Below the pieces are notes generated by a model. The model searched no databases. It was given only the letters and a program-made list of their open reading frames with translations, and was not told where the DNA came from. Position numbers and translations under genes: made by a program. A stretch of 5,182 bases of DNA from Hungatella sp. UBA5982 (GTDB taxonomy: Bacteria; Bacillota; Clostridia; Lachnospirales; Lachnospiraceae). The stretch is from positions 46,142 to 51,323 of the forward strand of contig DJBG01000033.1 in assembly GCA_002429965.1 (NCBI GenBank). The letters are read 5' to 3'. Of the stretch, positions 4,306-5,182 are shown piece by piece (position 1 is the first letter of the stretch; every line of letters begins with the position of its first letter).

Positions 4306-5182
4306 TTGCAGTACTCTTCATTATACATCGCCTGCCCACGGCGGGTGGGGGGTGGTCCGGCTGGCCATGCTGGTTCCGGAAAGTTACCAGCTGTTTGTTT
4401 GTCCCTTTGCCTGCGGAAGGCATGGGGCGCTTGGAGCCATCGGGCATGGCTTAAAAGACCGTCTCTCCTATTTATACATTGATGAAAGTGATATTGTATC
4501 GGGAGGATATGAGGATTTAATTCCGGAAGCGGTGGCAGAGCTCCTGGAAGCTCTGGAGAAAAGGCCTAAGGTTCTGATGATCTTTGTCAGCTGCCTGGAT
4601 GACCTACTGGGAACAGACCATGAGTCCATACTGGCTGTTTTACAGGAACAGCATGAAGATGTACGGTTTACTTTCTGCCATATGAACCCGATCACCCTGG
4701 ATACGGATAATCCTCCTCCGGTCAATATCCGCCGGAAGATGTACGGTCTCTTAGAACCGTCGGAAGGTAAGATGCGGCAGGTCAATCTCATAGGGAATCC
4801 GGTGCAGATCCGGCCGGAATCCGAATTGTTTGCGTTTTTGCAGGCGCTGGGAATCCAGCAGGTCAACCACATTGCACAGTTTGAAACCTTTGAAGCATAC
4901 CAGCAGATGGCGGCTGCCCAATGTAACCTGGTGATAGCTCCGCCGGCAGTGAAACCGGCCATAGACATGAAAGACCGGCTGAATATTGACTTTGAGTTAG
5001 CCTATACTAACTATCGGGAAGAAGATATTCTGAATACCTATGAACGGCTGATGAAAAAGCTGGCGGATAAAGAGGAGGTCCGGTTTGATCTGGAGCCGTA
5101 CCAAAGGAAAGCGAGGCAGGCAGTCAGGGAGGCCAGAGAGGCAGTCCGGGATAAACCGGTTTTTATCGATTATACGGCTGTG
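4295..5182 (+). CDS. Nitrogenase component-1-like (NifD/NifK superfamily) protein, 3' end missing
   Basis: Open from ATG 4295 to the window edge, 296 codons with no stop; family members are usually 400 residues or more. GGAGGTG seven bases upstream, inside the nifH-like gene, supports the start. Aligned by eye with NifD, C5 sits near the first P-cluster cysteine, C40 in CPFACGRHG matches the GPVGCGQYS cysteine, SDIVSGG (65-71) matches KDIVFGG, and C100 in [12 protein letters not shown] matches the ECPIGLIGDD cysteine. Thus an FeS cluster between subunits or near the docking face of the NifH-like protein is likely. Around residues 211-240 ([12 protein letters not shown]...AYTNY) the NifD FeMo-cofactor cysteine position appears to be alanine (A215). 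No other cysteine follows C210 in the visible part. It is therefore probably a reductase for another substrate. A charged [16 protein letters not shown] helix (272-287) follows. A second component-1 subunit may lie beyond the window. Confidence 0.85.
   Translation, partial: MKTDCSTLHYTSPAHGGWGVVRLAMLVPESYQLFVCPFACGRHGALGAIGHGLKDRLSYLYIDESDIVSGGYEDLIPEAVAELLEALEKRPKVLMIFVSCLDDLLGTDHESILAVLQEQHEDVRFTFCHMNPITLDTDNPPPVNIRRKMYGLLEPSEGKMRQVNLIGNPVQIRPESELFAFLQALGIQQVNHIAQFETFEAYQQMAAAQCNLVIAPPAVKPAIDMKDRLNIDFELAYTNYREEDILNTYERLMKKLADKEEVRFDLEPYQRKARQAVREAREAVRDKPVFIDYTAV

Noticed and set aside
4468..4968. Minus-strand open frame of 166 codons
   Set aside because: It is opposite the well-supported NifD-like gene, and its translation (rich in Ser, Arg, Trp, Cys) shows no family resemblance.
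3544..5182. A true nitrogen-fixing nitrogenase (nifHD)
   Set aside because: The NifD-like protein has a different N terminus and apparently no cofactor cysteine, and no nifK, nifE, nifN or nifB is in view. The genes are nitrogenase-like only.
1..5182. CRISPR arrays, tRNA or rRNA genes, insertion sequences, attachment sites
   Set aside because: No regularly spaced repeats, no cloverleaf or rRNA-like segments, and no transposase or terminal inverted repeats were seen; almost all bases are accounted for by genes.

Overview
The window looks like part of an anaerobic Bacillota chromosome, most likely a clostridial or Lachnospiraceae-type gut or acetogenic bacterium. The evidence is strong AGGAGG-type ribosome sites, short intergenic gaps, overlapping genes, moderate GC, and an Ni-Fe carbon monoxide dehydrogenase (CODH) beside a nitrogenase-like gene set. 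The genus cannot be fixed from the sequence.

Layout. Bases 1-280 (+) hold the C-terminal end of an anaerobic CODH catalytic subunit (CooS), followed by a strong hairpin terminator at 345-379. A convergent three-gene unit runs on the minus strand from 2731 down to 419. It encodes a SIMIBI/G3E-type (HypB/CobW-like) P-loop GTPase with paired cysteines, a complete ABC-type ATPase, and a periplasmic-binding-protein-like protein with no signal peptide. The three genes overlap by 11 and 13 bases, so they are probably one translationally coupled operon. No permease gene accompanies them here. On the plus strand from 2806 come a Crp/Fnr-family regulator with a GTG start, a NifH-like iron-protein ATPase, and a NifD/NifK-superfamily catalytic-type protein that runs off the right edge (at least 296 residues). 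The last two overlap by 11 bases.

How the genes may work together. The NifH-like protein keeps the nucleotide and [4Fe-4S] motifs of a nitrogenase reductase. The component-1-like partner keeps three cysteines that align with P-cluster-type ligands, but my by-eye alignment puts alanine where NifD has the FeMo-cofactor cysteine. This is therefore probably a nitrogenase-like reductase of unknown substrate, not a dinitrogen-fixing enzyme. The divergent GTPase/ABC ATPase/binding-protein trio may mature or supply a metal or cofactor to this enzyme or to CooS; that is inference from context. The Crp/Fnr regulator sits between the two units. Palindromes at its own start region (2797-2812) and at the predicted nifH-like transcription start (3502-3517) are candidate operators, which would make the locus a locally controlled two-operon module.
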